64,000 nt of DNA from Syntrophorhabdaceae bacterium (GTDB taxonomy: Bacteria > Desulfobacterota > Syntrophorhabdia > Syntrophorhabdales > Syntrophorhabdaceae). Shown here in pieces: positions 33,509 to 41,429 of the stretch (within the stretch, counting starts at the first letter, position 1; every line of letters starts with the position of its first letter). The stretch is from the NCBI GenBank assembly GCA_036504895.1, contig DASXUJ010000075.1:1-64000 (forward strand), given 5' to 3'. The position numbers and the translations under genes are program-made. A model generated the notes under the pieces. The model saw only the letters and a program-made list of their open reading frames with translations. It ran no database searches and was not told where the DNA came from.

Positions 33509-33952
33509 ATGGCAATAGAGAGCCTAATCAAGCGAAAGTATCTGATCAACATAATACTCGCCGTCGCGGCCGCGGCCATAATGGTCTTCTATGCCCTGTG
33601 CACGACTTCCTGCTCTTATCTTAAAGGCGCTATCCTCGGCCTTGACCTCAAATATGCAGGTATTATCGCAATGGCAGTCGTGGTCGTCCTGAGCCTTCTG
33701 AAGAAAGACCTCCTTTTGCTGCCGGTCCTTTCCATGGGTATCGGGGCGGAGGCTTTCCTGGTCTCTTTTCAGGTAAAAAACGAGGTTTACTGCCCCTATT
33801 GCCTTGCCTATGGTGTGATCCTGGTGCTCCTTTTCCTGCTCAACATCGATTTTCGAAGAAAGTGGACCATGATCCTGTTCGCTATCGTCGGACTCCTCGC
33901 ATTTGTCCTCCTTTTCAAGGGATCAGCCATGCCTGTCTACGCCATGCGATAA
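33509..33952 (+). CDS. VKOR-like membrane thiol protein
   Basis: From the ATG at 33509 (GGAGTGA upstream), a 147-residue protein with about four membrane spans. Two cysteine pairs face the membrane surface: CTTSC near residue 31 and YCPYC near residue 95. That layout resembles vitamin-K epoxide reductase-type proteins, which reoxidise periplasmic disulfide catalysts using quinone. The quinone-site residues are not confidently seen, so the link to disulfide formation is inference. It follows the S2P gene and may be co-transcribed with it. Confidence 0.7.
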   Translation: MAIESLIKRKYLINIILAVAAAAIMVFYALCTTSCSYLKGAILGLDLKYAGIIAMAVVVVLSLLKKDLLLLPVLSMGIGAEAFLVSFQVKNEVYCPYCLAYGVILVLLFLLNIDFRRKWTMILFAIVGLLAFVLLFKGSAMPVYAMR

Positions 33953-34036
33953 ATCCCGCGCTGCCATGGGAGACCCCTGGCGCCCGTTGACGGAAACACG
34001 CTCGATCATTATATTCTCCCCAAAAAGGGGGCCTCT

Positions 34037-34888
34037 ATGACTCTGCTCAAGGATCTTACCGTGGCGGCAATTTATGACTGGTTCGCCCACAAGGGCGCCA
34101 TGCTGCTTAAGGAAAGTGGACCGGCTTTCGGAGAGGTGGTGCTCCAAAGTCTGCGCGCATCGATGGGTGACGTGAAGAGTCCCATGCCTGCCTTTCCTCG
34201 CGCGGATGGATTCGACGAGAAACTCGAAAAAGGGCTCACTCATAAGGATTTGACCGAGATTGCGGGCCACGTAAAGTCCTTTGTCTCGTCTCTCTCCCCG
34301 GGTTCCGGACCGGAAGGGGCTGAACGATTCATGGAATCGGTCTTCGAGCATGTGAAAGAGAATTTTCCGATCAGGGCGGCCCTCAAGACCTCGGTCGTCA
34401 CAAAAGACCTTTTGGTCGATGCCCTTAAGGGGAATGACAAGGACGAGAAAATCCAGGCCATCCTCCTCCTGGGAGAGATAGATTCGGAAGAGACAAACCT
34501 TCTTCTCTATGATTTTCTTCAGGATAGAGATCCCGACCTCAGGGTGGCTGCCATACATGCGATGGCCGGCATGGGATCGGAATCATCCGTGCCCTACATT
34601 CTCGAACTCCTCCACGACCCGGAGATATCCGTCCGCGGGGCAGCGGTCGGCGCCCTCATGCAGCTTCGCTCGAAGGAAGCGATAGATGCCCTCATTGACG
34701 TGGTCATATGCGAGGATGACGAACCGGTGCGCGTGCGGGCCATTACCGCCCTATTCGATCTGGCATCCACAGAAGCGGCGGACAAGCTGGCCGAAGTCGC
34801 GCAATCTCACGTCGATCCCGTCTGCTGCAATCGGGCCCGGGAAGCAATTTCGAGATTAGGCGGAAAGGCCGAGACGACAAAAGAGTAA
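34037..34888 (+). CDS. HEAT-repeat protein
   Basis: A 283-residue soluble protein. Residues 1-115 contain helices of unknown type. From about residue 125 there are four to five HEAT/PBS-lyase-like repeats, for example DEKIQAILLLGEIDSEETNL, DLRVAAIHAMAGMGSE, SVRGAAVGALMQLRSKEA and VRVRAITALFDLASTEA. Such repeats make curved scaffolds for protein binding. A GGGGGCC ribosome site precedes the ATG. It converges with pentapeptide gene D. Partner unknown. Confidence 0.82.
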   Translation: MTLLKDLTVAAIYDWFAHKGAMLLKESGPAFGEVVLQSLRASMGDVKSPMPAFPRADGFDEKLEKGLTHKDLTEIAGHVKSFVSSLSPGSGPEGAERFMESVFEHVKENFPIRAALKTSVVTKDLLVDALKGNDKDEKIQAILLLGEIDSEETNLLLYDFLQDRDPDLRVAAIHAMAGMGSESSVPYILELLHDPEISVRGAAVGALMQLRSKEAIDALIDVVICEDDEPVRVRAITALFDLASTEAADKLAEVAQSHVDPVCCNRAREAISRLGGKAETTKE

Positions 34889-34911
34889 TGCCGGGGACGG
34901 AAAATAAGGGT

Positions 34912-35559
34912 TTATTTCTTGCAAACGCCCACTGAACCCGCCTTGCAGCTCACTCCATCGGGCCAGGTGGCGCCGTTAAGATTTGCTCCCGAGATATTCG
35001 TTCCCGTTAAATTGGCGCCCGTAAGGTCGGCGTTTGAGATATTGGCGCCCGTAAGGTCCGTGCCGGAGAGGTTCGCTCCCCGCATGGTCGCATGCTCGAA
35101 GACAGCATTTATCAGATTTGCCCCGGAGAGGTCGGCTCCGCGGAGGATCATATGGAACCCTCTGGCCTTCAGCAGATTTGCATGGGTGAGATTGACACCG
35201 GTAAAATCTGCGTGGTCGAGGACCGCCCCGGCCAGGTCGGTGCCCACGAGTTCAGCATACTGGAGGCGTGCCTCGCTTAAATTGGCTCCCGTAAGATCGC
35301 ACCTTGAAAAATCTGCATTGTTCAGGTGGGCCATGGAGAGGTTGGCCCCGGTGAGATCGGCTCCTGCCAGGTTCGCCCCCACGAGTCTCGCCCTGCTCAG
35401 GTTGAAACCCTTGAGTCCTGCCCCGGACAAATCGCACCCCGGGCATCGGAACGTGGTTTTCAGTCTTTGAAGATCGGCCGCGTTGAACCCATACCCGGTC
35501 CCGATAAAGAAAAATAGGGGAATAACGAACCCCGCCACAAAAAGAGCCAATTTCTTCAA
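34912..35559 (-). CDS. secreted pentapeptide-repeat protein (paralogue D)
   Basis: The longest of the four paralogues, 215 residues: signal peptide (about 1-24), entry cap ADLQRLKTTFRCPGCDL, about 28 pentapeptides (ANLAGADLTG, ADLSGANLIN) with one interruption near residue 125 (LLKARGFHMILRG), and exit cap TWPDGVSCKAGSVGVCKK. The interruption could be a loop leaving the beta-helix. The caps are almost identical to those of paralogue A. It converges with the HEAT gene. Function unknown. Confidence 0.88.
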   Translation of the reverse strand: MKKLALFVAGFVIPLFFFIGTGYGFNAADLQRLKTTFRCPGCDLSGAGLKGFNLSRARLVGANLAGADLTGANLSMAHLNNADFSRCDLTGANLSEARLQYAELVGTDLAGAVLDHADFTGVNLTHANLLKARGFHMILRGADLSGANLINAVFEHATMRGANLSGTDLTGANISNADLTGANLTGTNISGANLNGATWPDGVSCKAGSVGVCKK

Positions 35560-35807
35560 TTCTTTTCCTCCCGGAACTTTTGCATTAACAGATGAAGTCT
35601 CATCACCCTTATCTCATCCGTCAGAGATAGGGTCGTCTCCTTTTTATCGGCACGGAGCTGGCGATTCTAAAGATCATGAAACCATTCTCTGTCTCTTCCG
35701 CCAAGTGAATTAAGAGGTCGGACCGGGATTTTAAAGCTTTTTTGCTTTTTTTCGTAACTTTTTTCCCGTGACCCCCGACTTCATATTAGGATTGCGAGTA
35801 GGCTATA

Positions 35808-36440
35808 ATGGCTTACGGAGCAGCGGACGCACCAGTGGGAGATGACATTCAGAATCCGAAAGATGAAGAGATCGTCCGTCAGATAGTAGATGGAGACGTA
35901 AACGCCTTCGAGCAGCTGGTGGAAAGGTACCGGAATTTTGTGGCGGCTATTGTTGCCCGACATGTCCCTTTCGATCAGGTAGAGGATACCTTGCAGGACG
36001 TATTTTTGAGGGCATACCGGTCGCTGCCGAAGTACAGGCATGACGGGGGCTTCAAATCCTGGTTGTCCGTGATTGCCGCGAGGACCTGTTACGACTTTTG
36101 GCGGGAACGCTACAAGTCCCGCGAAATTCCCATGAGCTCTCTATCGGAACAACACCGGGAGTGGCTCGAAACGACCCTCTCCGACCGATCGAGCGCCGCC
36201 TTCTACGAGCATAACCCCGAGAGGGAAGCCAGGGAAGTCCTGGACTGGGCAATCGGCGCCTTGTCGCCTGCCGACAGGATGGCGCTGGAACTTGTTTACC
36301 TTGAGGGGCGCTCCGTAAAAGAAGCGGCGGGCCTCATGGGATGGAGCGTCGCGAACGTGAAAGTGAGATTGTTCCGCTCCCGCAGAAGACTTCAAAACCT
36401 GTGCGAGGCGGCAGCCAAAGAAAGAAGGAGGGAAGGATGA
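35808..36440 (+). CDS. ECF-type RNA polymerase sigma factor
   Basis: A 210-residue sigma-70-family protein. Region 2 (about residues 30-95) contains FEQLVERYRNFVAAIVARHV and the core-binding DTLQDVFLRAYRSL. Region 4 (about 140-200) has the helix-turn-helix SVKEAAGLMGWSVANVKVRLFRSRRRL. Regions 1 and 3 are absent, as in ECF sigmas. The 3' end overlaps the next gene by four bases (ATGA). With the following membrane protein and CpxP-like gene it makes a likely envelope-stress module. Confidence 0.92.
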   Translation: MAYGAADAPVGDDIQNPKDEEIVRQIVDGDVNAFEQLVERYRNFVAAIVARHVPFDQVEDTLQDVFLRAYRSLPKYRHDGGFKSWLSVIAARTCYDFWRERYKSREIPMSSLSEQHREWLETTLSDRSSAAFYEHNPEREAREVLDWAIGALSPADRMALELVYLEGRSVKEAAGLMGWSVANVKVRLFRSRRRLQNLCEAAAKERRREG

Positions 36441-36760
36441 AGACTTCCGGCATTGGACCGGACAAGCTCCGGCATGCCCTGAGACGGGCCTATATAGGAA
36501 AAGAGCCGCCTGAAATAGGCCTGAAATGGCGCGACGCCCTCATGGCCAAGGTCAGGGAGATCGGCCCCTTATGCGGGAAACCCCGCTTTCTGCCCTCCTT
36601 CGAGAAGATCGTGTGGCGCCTTGTGCCCATCACCACGCCTCTCGCGCTCATATTGATCTTTTTTCTCGTGAAGCTTGGGCTCGCATCGGCACAGAATAGC
36701 CTTCAAAGTTTTATAAACGGCCTGGAGGAATGGACCATAATCCAGTTCTTTTCAGTATGA
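36437..36760 (+). CDS. single-span membrane protein, candidate anti-sigma factor
   Basis: From the ATG at 36437, which overlaps the sigma stop codon, a 107-residue protein. The first 60 residues are basic and cytoplasmic (KLRHALRRAYIGKEPPEIGL); one strong membrane segment follows (VPITTPLALILIFFLVKLGL, near residues 65-85); a short tail lies outside. No zinc-binding anti-sigma motif is seen. Position directly after an ECF sigma gene, with translational coupling, is the main reason to propose anti-sigma function. Confidence 0.65.
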   Translation: MKTSGIGPDKLRHALRRAYIGKEPPEIGLKWRDALMAKVREIGPLCGKPRFLPSFEKIVWRLVPITTPLALILIFFLVKLGLASAQNSLQSFINGLEEWTIIQFFSV

Positions 36761-36770
36761 CGGAGGCAGA

Positions 36771-37187
36771 ATGAACGTGTGGAAATTGGTCACCGGAGTA
36801 GTTCTCTTACTCCTCGTGGGGATACTCTTCGGCTCCATAGGCACCTGGCTGCTTATGAAACCCCCCCGGCCTCCCGGTCCGTGGCACCACAAGAACAGAT
36901 CGGCTGAAATGGCTGACCGGCTGGCGAAAGAGCTCGATCTCACCCGTGCCCAAAAAACTGCGGTTGAAGATATCCTCAATAAGACAGGGGAGAAACTTCA
37001 CGAGCATTTCATGCAGGTGAAACCGGAAGTGGATAAAATCATTGACGAAGGTTTTGCGCAGATAAAGACCCAGCTCACGGCCCCGCAAAAAATGGAGTTT
37101 GAAAAGATAAGAAGAAAGTTCGACCGGCGTCATGGACCGGGTCGCGGCCCGGAACAGCCATTCCTGCCGCCTCCCCCGCCTCATTAA
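36771..37187 (+). CDS. CpxP/Spy-like periplasmic protein
   Basis: A 138-residue protein with an N-terminal membrane anchor or signal (WKLVTGVVLLLLVGILFGSI), then a long helical periplasmic domain with LTxxQ-type repeats (LDLTRAQKTAVEDILN, LTAPQKMEFEKIRRKF) seen in Spy, CpxP, CnrX and ZraP, ending in a proline-rich tail. Relatives are periplasmic chaperones or metal/stress sensors that modulate sigma or two-component systems. It starts ten bases after the candidate anti-sigma gene. Confidence 0.82.
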   Translation: MNVWKLVTGVVLLLLVGILFGSIGTWLLMKPPRPPGPWHHKNRSAEMADRLAKELDLTRAQKTAVEDILNKTGEKLHEHFMQVKPEVDKIIDEGFAQIKTQLTAPQKMEFEKIRRKFDRRHGPGRGPEQPFLPPPPPH

Positions 37188-37254
37188 CAAGATACCGGTC
37201 GTCGGGGGCCGTCTCCCATCGCGTCGGGCTCTGTGCTTTAGCCGTCTTCTTCTT

Positions 37255-38826
37255 CTATTTCCACGGGGACGGGAAAATGGGGAAATCGAACTCGATAAGA
37301 CAGGGCTCATCCCACCTCAGGCGACATAAGGTATCCTTCAACCGGTCGGGGTCGGTTACCCTTTTTGCCTCGATACCGAATGATCCCGCCAATTTTACGA
37401 AATCAGGGTTGGTAAGGCCCATAGAACCTTTGATGCCATAGGAAGATTCCATATAATCTTCGAGTATCCCGTAGCTCCTGTTGTTATATACTATGGTCAC
37501 AAGCGGAATATTATACTCCCTTATGACGGCTAGCTCTGCCGAGGAGGGAAGAAAACTGCCGTCCCCGCATATGGCCAGGCACGGCGTATCGGGACGGCCC
37601 ACCCTTGCGCCTATTCCCGCCGGAAGGGCATAGAAAATGGGTGATATACCCCTCGGCATAATAAAAGTCCTTTGAAATTCCACGGGAAAATAATATTCGG
37701 CCCAGTAGCCGAGGAGGCTCAAATCCCACACGGTCACCGTCTCCAGGGGAATTGCCTCCCTGACCGCCTTCATGATATGAAAACCCATAAAGTCTCTTTC
37801 GAGAGAGCTTCTCTCCTCCTCCTGCTGCCTTTTGAGCCCTTCCAGGTCCCAGTTGAATCGAGCTCTGCCAAGGACCTCATGCAGCTCGACAAGGGCAGCG
37901 TTTAAATCGCCCGAGACCACGCAGGCCCCCGCATAATTCTTACCCATCCATGCGCCGTTCGTGTCTATGTGGATAAGATCCTTGATTTTTATTCCCCGTC
38001 GCTTCGCGTCCACATCCCTGAGTCTCGTACCGAGGGCAATGACAACATCGGCTGAATCGAGGATCCGCCTCGCCGTCCCTCTCTGCATGATATTTCCGAA
38101 GGCACAGGGACCGTATTCCGAGAGGACCCCCTTTCCTGCCGTGGTGGTGAGAAAGGGTATTGACCGATCGACGCAGAGCGATTCGAGGAGCGGCCTCAAC
38201 TCCTCTCTCATGAGCCCCTTCCCGCCGATGATGACGGGATGTTTCTTTCCGGCGAGGACATGCTCGATTTCATCGAGGTCAAGCCTTTCCTGCCGTTCCG
38301 GGCGTGCAGGCAACGTGAAAGGAACCTCCTTTTCAAATAGAGTATAGGGGATGGAGATCATCACGGGACCTCTCCTCTCTGCCATTGCGAGACAAAAGGC
38401 GTCATCGAGGAGAGGTATGAGCTCGTCGGCAATGGACACGCAAAAGGTCTTTTTTGTGATATGCCTGAAGATGGCTTCGGGCTCCACGAGCTCGTGGAGT
38501 ATGCCTTTCCCTATGTCCTTTCTTCCCGTATCGATATGGATAATGAGGAGGGGAACATCATCCGAGAAGGCTTCCATGCATCCCGAGACCACATTGCCCA
38601 AACCGGGGCCCGGGGTCACGATAAGGATGCCCGCCTCGCCGGTCGCCCTGGCATAGCCGTCCGCCATGGAGGCGAGAGTCGATTCATGGCGCCCCCTAAT
38701 GGATAAGATCCGGGGATTCTTCGTTATTGCTTCGTTGAAAGGGAGGGTATGGATGCCCGGGAGATGGAACAGATTTTTAATGCCTTTTTTCTCAAAAAAG
38801 TGTAGAATTGCGTCTTTGCCGAGCAT
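37255..38826 (-). CDS. thiamine-diphosphate enzyme of the acetolactate synthase-like family
   Basis: A 523-residue enzyme with three domains: N-terminal pyrimidine-binding (IRGRHESTLASMADGYARATG with the catalytic Glu near residue 48), a central domain (HPVIIGGKGLMREELR), and C-terminal PP-binding with CGDGSFLPSSAELAVIREY and NN further on. The size and order fit acetolactate synthase, benzoylformate decarboxylase and oxalyl-CoA-type decarboxylases. No small regulatory subunit is adjacent, so a role in branched-chain synthesis is not supported. It is divergent from the XRE-cupin gene. Substrate unknown. Confidence 0.88.
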   Translation of the reverse strand: MLGKDAILHFFEKKGIKNLFHLPGIHTLPFNEAITKNPRILSIRGRHESTLASMADGYARATGEAGILIVTPGPGLGNVVSGCMEAFSDDVPLLIIHIDTGRKDIGKGILHELVEPEAIFRHITKKTFCVSIADELIPLLDDAFCLAMAERRGPVMISIPYTLFEKEVPFTLPARPERQERLDLDEIEHVLAGKKHPVIIGGKGLMREELRPLLESLCVDRSIPFLTTTAGKGVLSEYGPCAFGNIMQRGTARRILDSADVVIALGTRLRDVDAKRRGIKIKDLIHIDTNGAWMGKNYAGACVVSGDLNAALVELHEVLGRARFNWDLEGLKRQQEEERSSLERDFMGFHIMKAVREAIPLETVTVWDLSLLGYWAEYYFPVEFQRTFIMPRGISPIFYALPAGIGARVGRPDTPCLAICGDGSFLPSSAELAVIREYNIPLVTIVYNNRSYGILEDYMESSYGIKGSMGLTNPDFVKLAGSFGIEAKRVTDPDRLKDTLCRLRWDEPCLIEFDFPIFPSPWK

Positions 38827-38883
38827 GGGCTTTTATAGATTTAAGTTTAGCATACTGGTACTGAAAGTTAAATAAAAATTTAC

Positions 38884-38913
38884 TTGACAACCGGGGCCCA
38901 CATTTTGTTTAAT
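38884..38913 (+). promoter_or_regulatory. sigma-70 promoter of the XRE-cupin gene
   Basis: A perfect TTGACA and TTTAAT are separated by 18 bases, ending 36 bases before the regulator start codon. GTAAAC and GTAAGC direct repeats just downstream could be its own operator. Confidence 0.65.
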
Positions 38914-38949
38914 ACTGTAAACTTCTTGTAAGCGTATAGTGTTAGTGAA

Positions 38950-39501
38950 ATGAATATAGGAACATCCAGTATTGGTGAGAGAATAAAGACATTGAGGCAG
39001 GCGAAATCCCTGACTCAGGAGGAGCTCGCGTCACGGGCTGGCCTCACAAAAGGCTTTATCTCTCAAATTGAGCGGAATTTAACATCATTGTCCGTCGAGA
39101 GCCTCATCGGCATCCTCGACGCACTGGATGAAAAACCATCCAATTTTTTCAATGGTGCTTTTGACGAGCAGATAGTCTTCAGACTTAAAGACCGGGTGGA
39201 GTTGGAGATGGAGGACGTGAAGTCTTTTAAGATCCTCGTTCCCGCCGCCCAGAACAGAATGCTGGACCCTGCTCTTCTTGAAATGGACCCAGGCGAGAAA
39301 ACGCCCGAAGAGGAACCCCATGAGGGTGAAGAATTCGGACTTGTTCTTTCCGGCAGCATCGAGCTCACCCTTGGTGGAAAAATTTATAAGCTGAAAAAGG
39401 GTGAGTGTTTTTATTTCAAAGCAACCCGGAAGCATTTTATAGCGAACAGGCGAGGGAATAAGGCGTTTGTCCTTTGGGTATCTTCGCCTCCTAATTTTTA
39501 G
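38950..39501 (+). CDS. XRE-family transcriptional regulator with C-terminal cupin
   Basis: A 183-residue regulator. Residues 8-62 form an HTH_3 domain (IKTLRQAKSLTQEELASRAG, TKGFISQIERNLTSLSVESL). Residues 110-180 are a cupin (EEEPHEGEEFGLVLSGSIEL, KGECFYFKATRKHFIANR). This architecture is that of PuuR-like regulators, several of which respond to polyamines. It lies about 110 bases upstream of the spermidine genes in the same direction, so it is the natural candidate for their regulator; that is inference. Confidence 0.88.
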   Translation: MNIGTSSIGERIKTLRQAKSLTQEELASRAGLTKGFISQIERNLTSLSVESLIGILDALDEKPSNFFNGAFDEQIVFRLKDRVELEMEDVKSFKILVPAAQNRMLDPALLEMDPGEKTPEEEPHEGEEFGLVLSGSIELTLGGKIYKLKKGECFYFKATRKHFIANRRGNKAFVLWVSSPPNF

Positions 39502-39608
39502 TGCCCCTGAAGGGCGGAGTAATAAATAAAATGGGGTCAACCGGATTTCCGAGATAAAGAAATCACCCACAAACCGGTTGAGTATTAAAGAGTTGGGAGG
39601 TGGTTCAA

Positions 39609-40082
39609 GTGATTATTAAAACACCCACTACATTTTTTCTGGCGAGCGGTTCCTCCGAAGGATTTTCGCTCCTGAATGCGTTCGACGGTGCCCTGTTGGC
39701 GTCGGGCGTCGGGGACACCAACCTGGTGAGAATGAGCAGCATCCTTCCTCCGCATTGCAAGGAGCTTAACCCTGCTCCCCTGCCCATGCCGCAGGGAGCT
39801 CTCGTTCCCACGGCCTATGCGTCACTTTACAGCGAAGTGCCCGGCGAGACCATATCGGCAGCAGTGGCGATCGGGATACCCGAGGATTCGAACCTCGCGG
39901 GATTAATAATGGAATATTCGGCAAGGGCGGAAGAGAAAGCCGTCGTGGACCAGGTCAAGAAGATGGTGGAAAAAGGGATGGATGTCAGGAAGCGGGCGAT
40001 TAAAGAAATTAAGGCCATATCGGCCACCTATAAAGTCGTCAGCATCGGCGCAGTTTTTGCCGCAGTAGTCCTTTGGGATTGA
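39609..40082 (+). CDS. pyruvoyl-dependent arginine decarboxylase
   Basis: A 157-residue protein from the GTG at 39609, with GGGAGG eight bases upstream. It matches PvlArgDC closely: FFLASGSSEGFSLLNAFDGA, VGDTNLVRMSSILPP, GALVPTAYASL, and C-terminal VSIGAVFAAVVLW. The MSS site should self-cleave between Ser43 and Ser44, turning Ser44 into the pyruvoyl group, by analogy with the archaeal enzyme. It converts arginine to agmatine, the first step of the polyamine route encoded by the next three genes. Confidence 0.92.
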   Translation: MIIKTPTTFFLASGSSEGFSLLNAFDGALLASGVGDTNLVRMSSILPPHCKELNPAPLPMPQGALVPTAYASLYSEVPGETISAAVAIGIPEDSNLAGLIMEYSARAEEKAVVDQVKKMVEKGMDVRKRAIKEIKAISATYKVVSIGAVFAAVVLWD

Positions 40083-40317
40083 TTGGATGGGATTTCTGAG
40101 AAATGGTGCGAGAGTGCAGAATTTTTCTTCGGATAAGATGCCTGCCGCAAGGCCCGCTCAATTGGGGCAATTTCCGTCCTGCACCGGTCCGGCGCAGATC
40201 TTCCCGCTTATTTTCGATCGCTGAATACAGGTTAAATTCCAGCTTTAAGACTCTTTTCGATCTCTTCATATCCGGCAGGAAAGCCCTGCCGCACTATTCC
40301 TTTCAAAAGGCGGCCAC

Positions 40318-41136
40318 ATGAAAGGTGTTTTCACGAGTGCATTCATGGGATCAGGGACTGAGGACAAGGGGATTATTGTTCTGGGGTGCCCCCTCGATGT
40401 AACCTCCTCTTTCCGGGGAGGGACCAAATTTGCCCCCGACAGCATCAGAAAGGCATCGTGGACCCTCGAGACCTACAGCCCTTACCTGAAACAGGACCTG
40501 GAGGATGTAATATTTCACGACTCCGGCAACCTCGAGCTATTCCCCGCAGACCTCAGGCACTCCCTAGACTTTATCGAAGAGGCGGCGGCAGGAATTGCAG
40601 GCCAGGGGCGGAAGCATCTCATCCTCGGCGGCGAGCACCTCATCACCTTCCCTCTCCTGAAGGGTTTAAGAAATTATTATAAAGAGCTTCAGGTCGTCCA
40701 TTTCGACGCCCATTGCGACCTCAGGGATCAATACGAGGGACAGGAGCTGTCCCACGCGACGGCCATGAAACGGGTGAAAGAGCTTGGCGGAATAGATTTG
40801 ATGCAGATAGGCATTCGGTCCGGAACGCGGCAGGAGTTCGAAGAGCTGAGCGAGATAAGGTCGCCTTCGGAGCTCGAGGCCCGCCTGGATCGAAACCGTC
40901 CCGTCTACCTTACCTTCGATATTGACGTCTTTGACCCGTCCCTGGTCTCGGGAGTAACCACCCCGGAGCCGGGAGGTCTTACCTTCAAAGAAGTAATGGA
41001 CTATTTTTCTGTCTTAAAAGGAAGAGAAATAAAGGGCGCCGACATAGTCGAGCTGGCGCCCGATTACGATACGACCTTCGTCTCCTCCGTCACCGCCGCA
41101 AAAGTAGCCCGGGAAATCCTCCTGCTCCTTGAGTGA
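40318..41136 (+). CDS. speB: agmatinase
   Basis: A 272-residue member of the arginase/agmatinase family. Mn-binding motifs are present in order: LGGEHLITFP near residue 103, VHFDAHCDLRD near 128, and TFDIDVFDPSLVSG near 203. It hydrolyses agmatine to putrescine and urea in the cytoplasm. AAAGGCGG precedes the ATG. It lies 235 bases after the arginine decarboxylase gene; the gap contains a CGGCAGG/CCTGCCG hairpin at 40273 but no gene. Pathway context strongly supports agmatine as substrate. Confidence 0.92.
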   Translation: MKGVFTSAFMGSGTEDKGIIVLGCPLDVTSSFRGGTKFAPDSIRKASWTLETYSPYLKQDLEDVIFHDSGNLELFPADLRHSLDFIEEAAAGIAGQGRKHLILGGEHLITFPLLKGLRNYYKELQVVHFDAHCDLRDQYEGQELSHATAMKRVKELGGIDLMQIGIRSGTRQEFEELSEIRSPSELEARLDRNRPVYLTFDIDVFDPSLVSGVTTPEPGGLTFKEVMDYFSVLKGREIKGADIVELAPDYDTTFVSSVTAAKVAREILLLLE

Positions 41137-41297
41137 AGGGGCAGTCGTGAGTATATAGTATATACGCGGGTGAGCCTTGAAAAACGGCCGATCCGGAAGA
41201 AGGGCAAGGCAGCTCATTCAGTTGATTGATTAAGGTGCGGCATTAAGTTTGCTTAGAAATATGAAGCGGGTATGGTTAAACATTGATTTTCCAAAAA

Positions 41298-41403
41298 CCC
41301 TTCGCGACATGTAGCTCGCACCGCGAGCGAGAAGGGGAGGCTCCACGGGCTTTTGCCCGCGGACCAACAGTAGGCGCCTTAAGCGGGGGGCGACGTGAGC
41401 CCC
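41298..41403 (+). ncRNA. candidate structured leader upstream of the carboxynorspermidine dehydrogenase gene
   Basis: Several stems fit in about 105 bases: CCCTTC/GAAGGG (41298 and 41331) enclosing GCTCGC/GCGAGC (41314 and 41323), then CGGGC/GCCCG around TTTT (41346-41359), then GGGGC/GCCCC around GACGTGA (41387-41403). The start codon lies 27 bases downstream. It could be a cis-regulatory RNA sensing a polyamine or precursor, or simply GC-rich spacer. No known riboswitch consensus was recognised. Confidence 0.45.
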
Positions 41404-41429
41404 ATTAATTACAAAGGAATATAGCGAAC

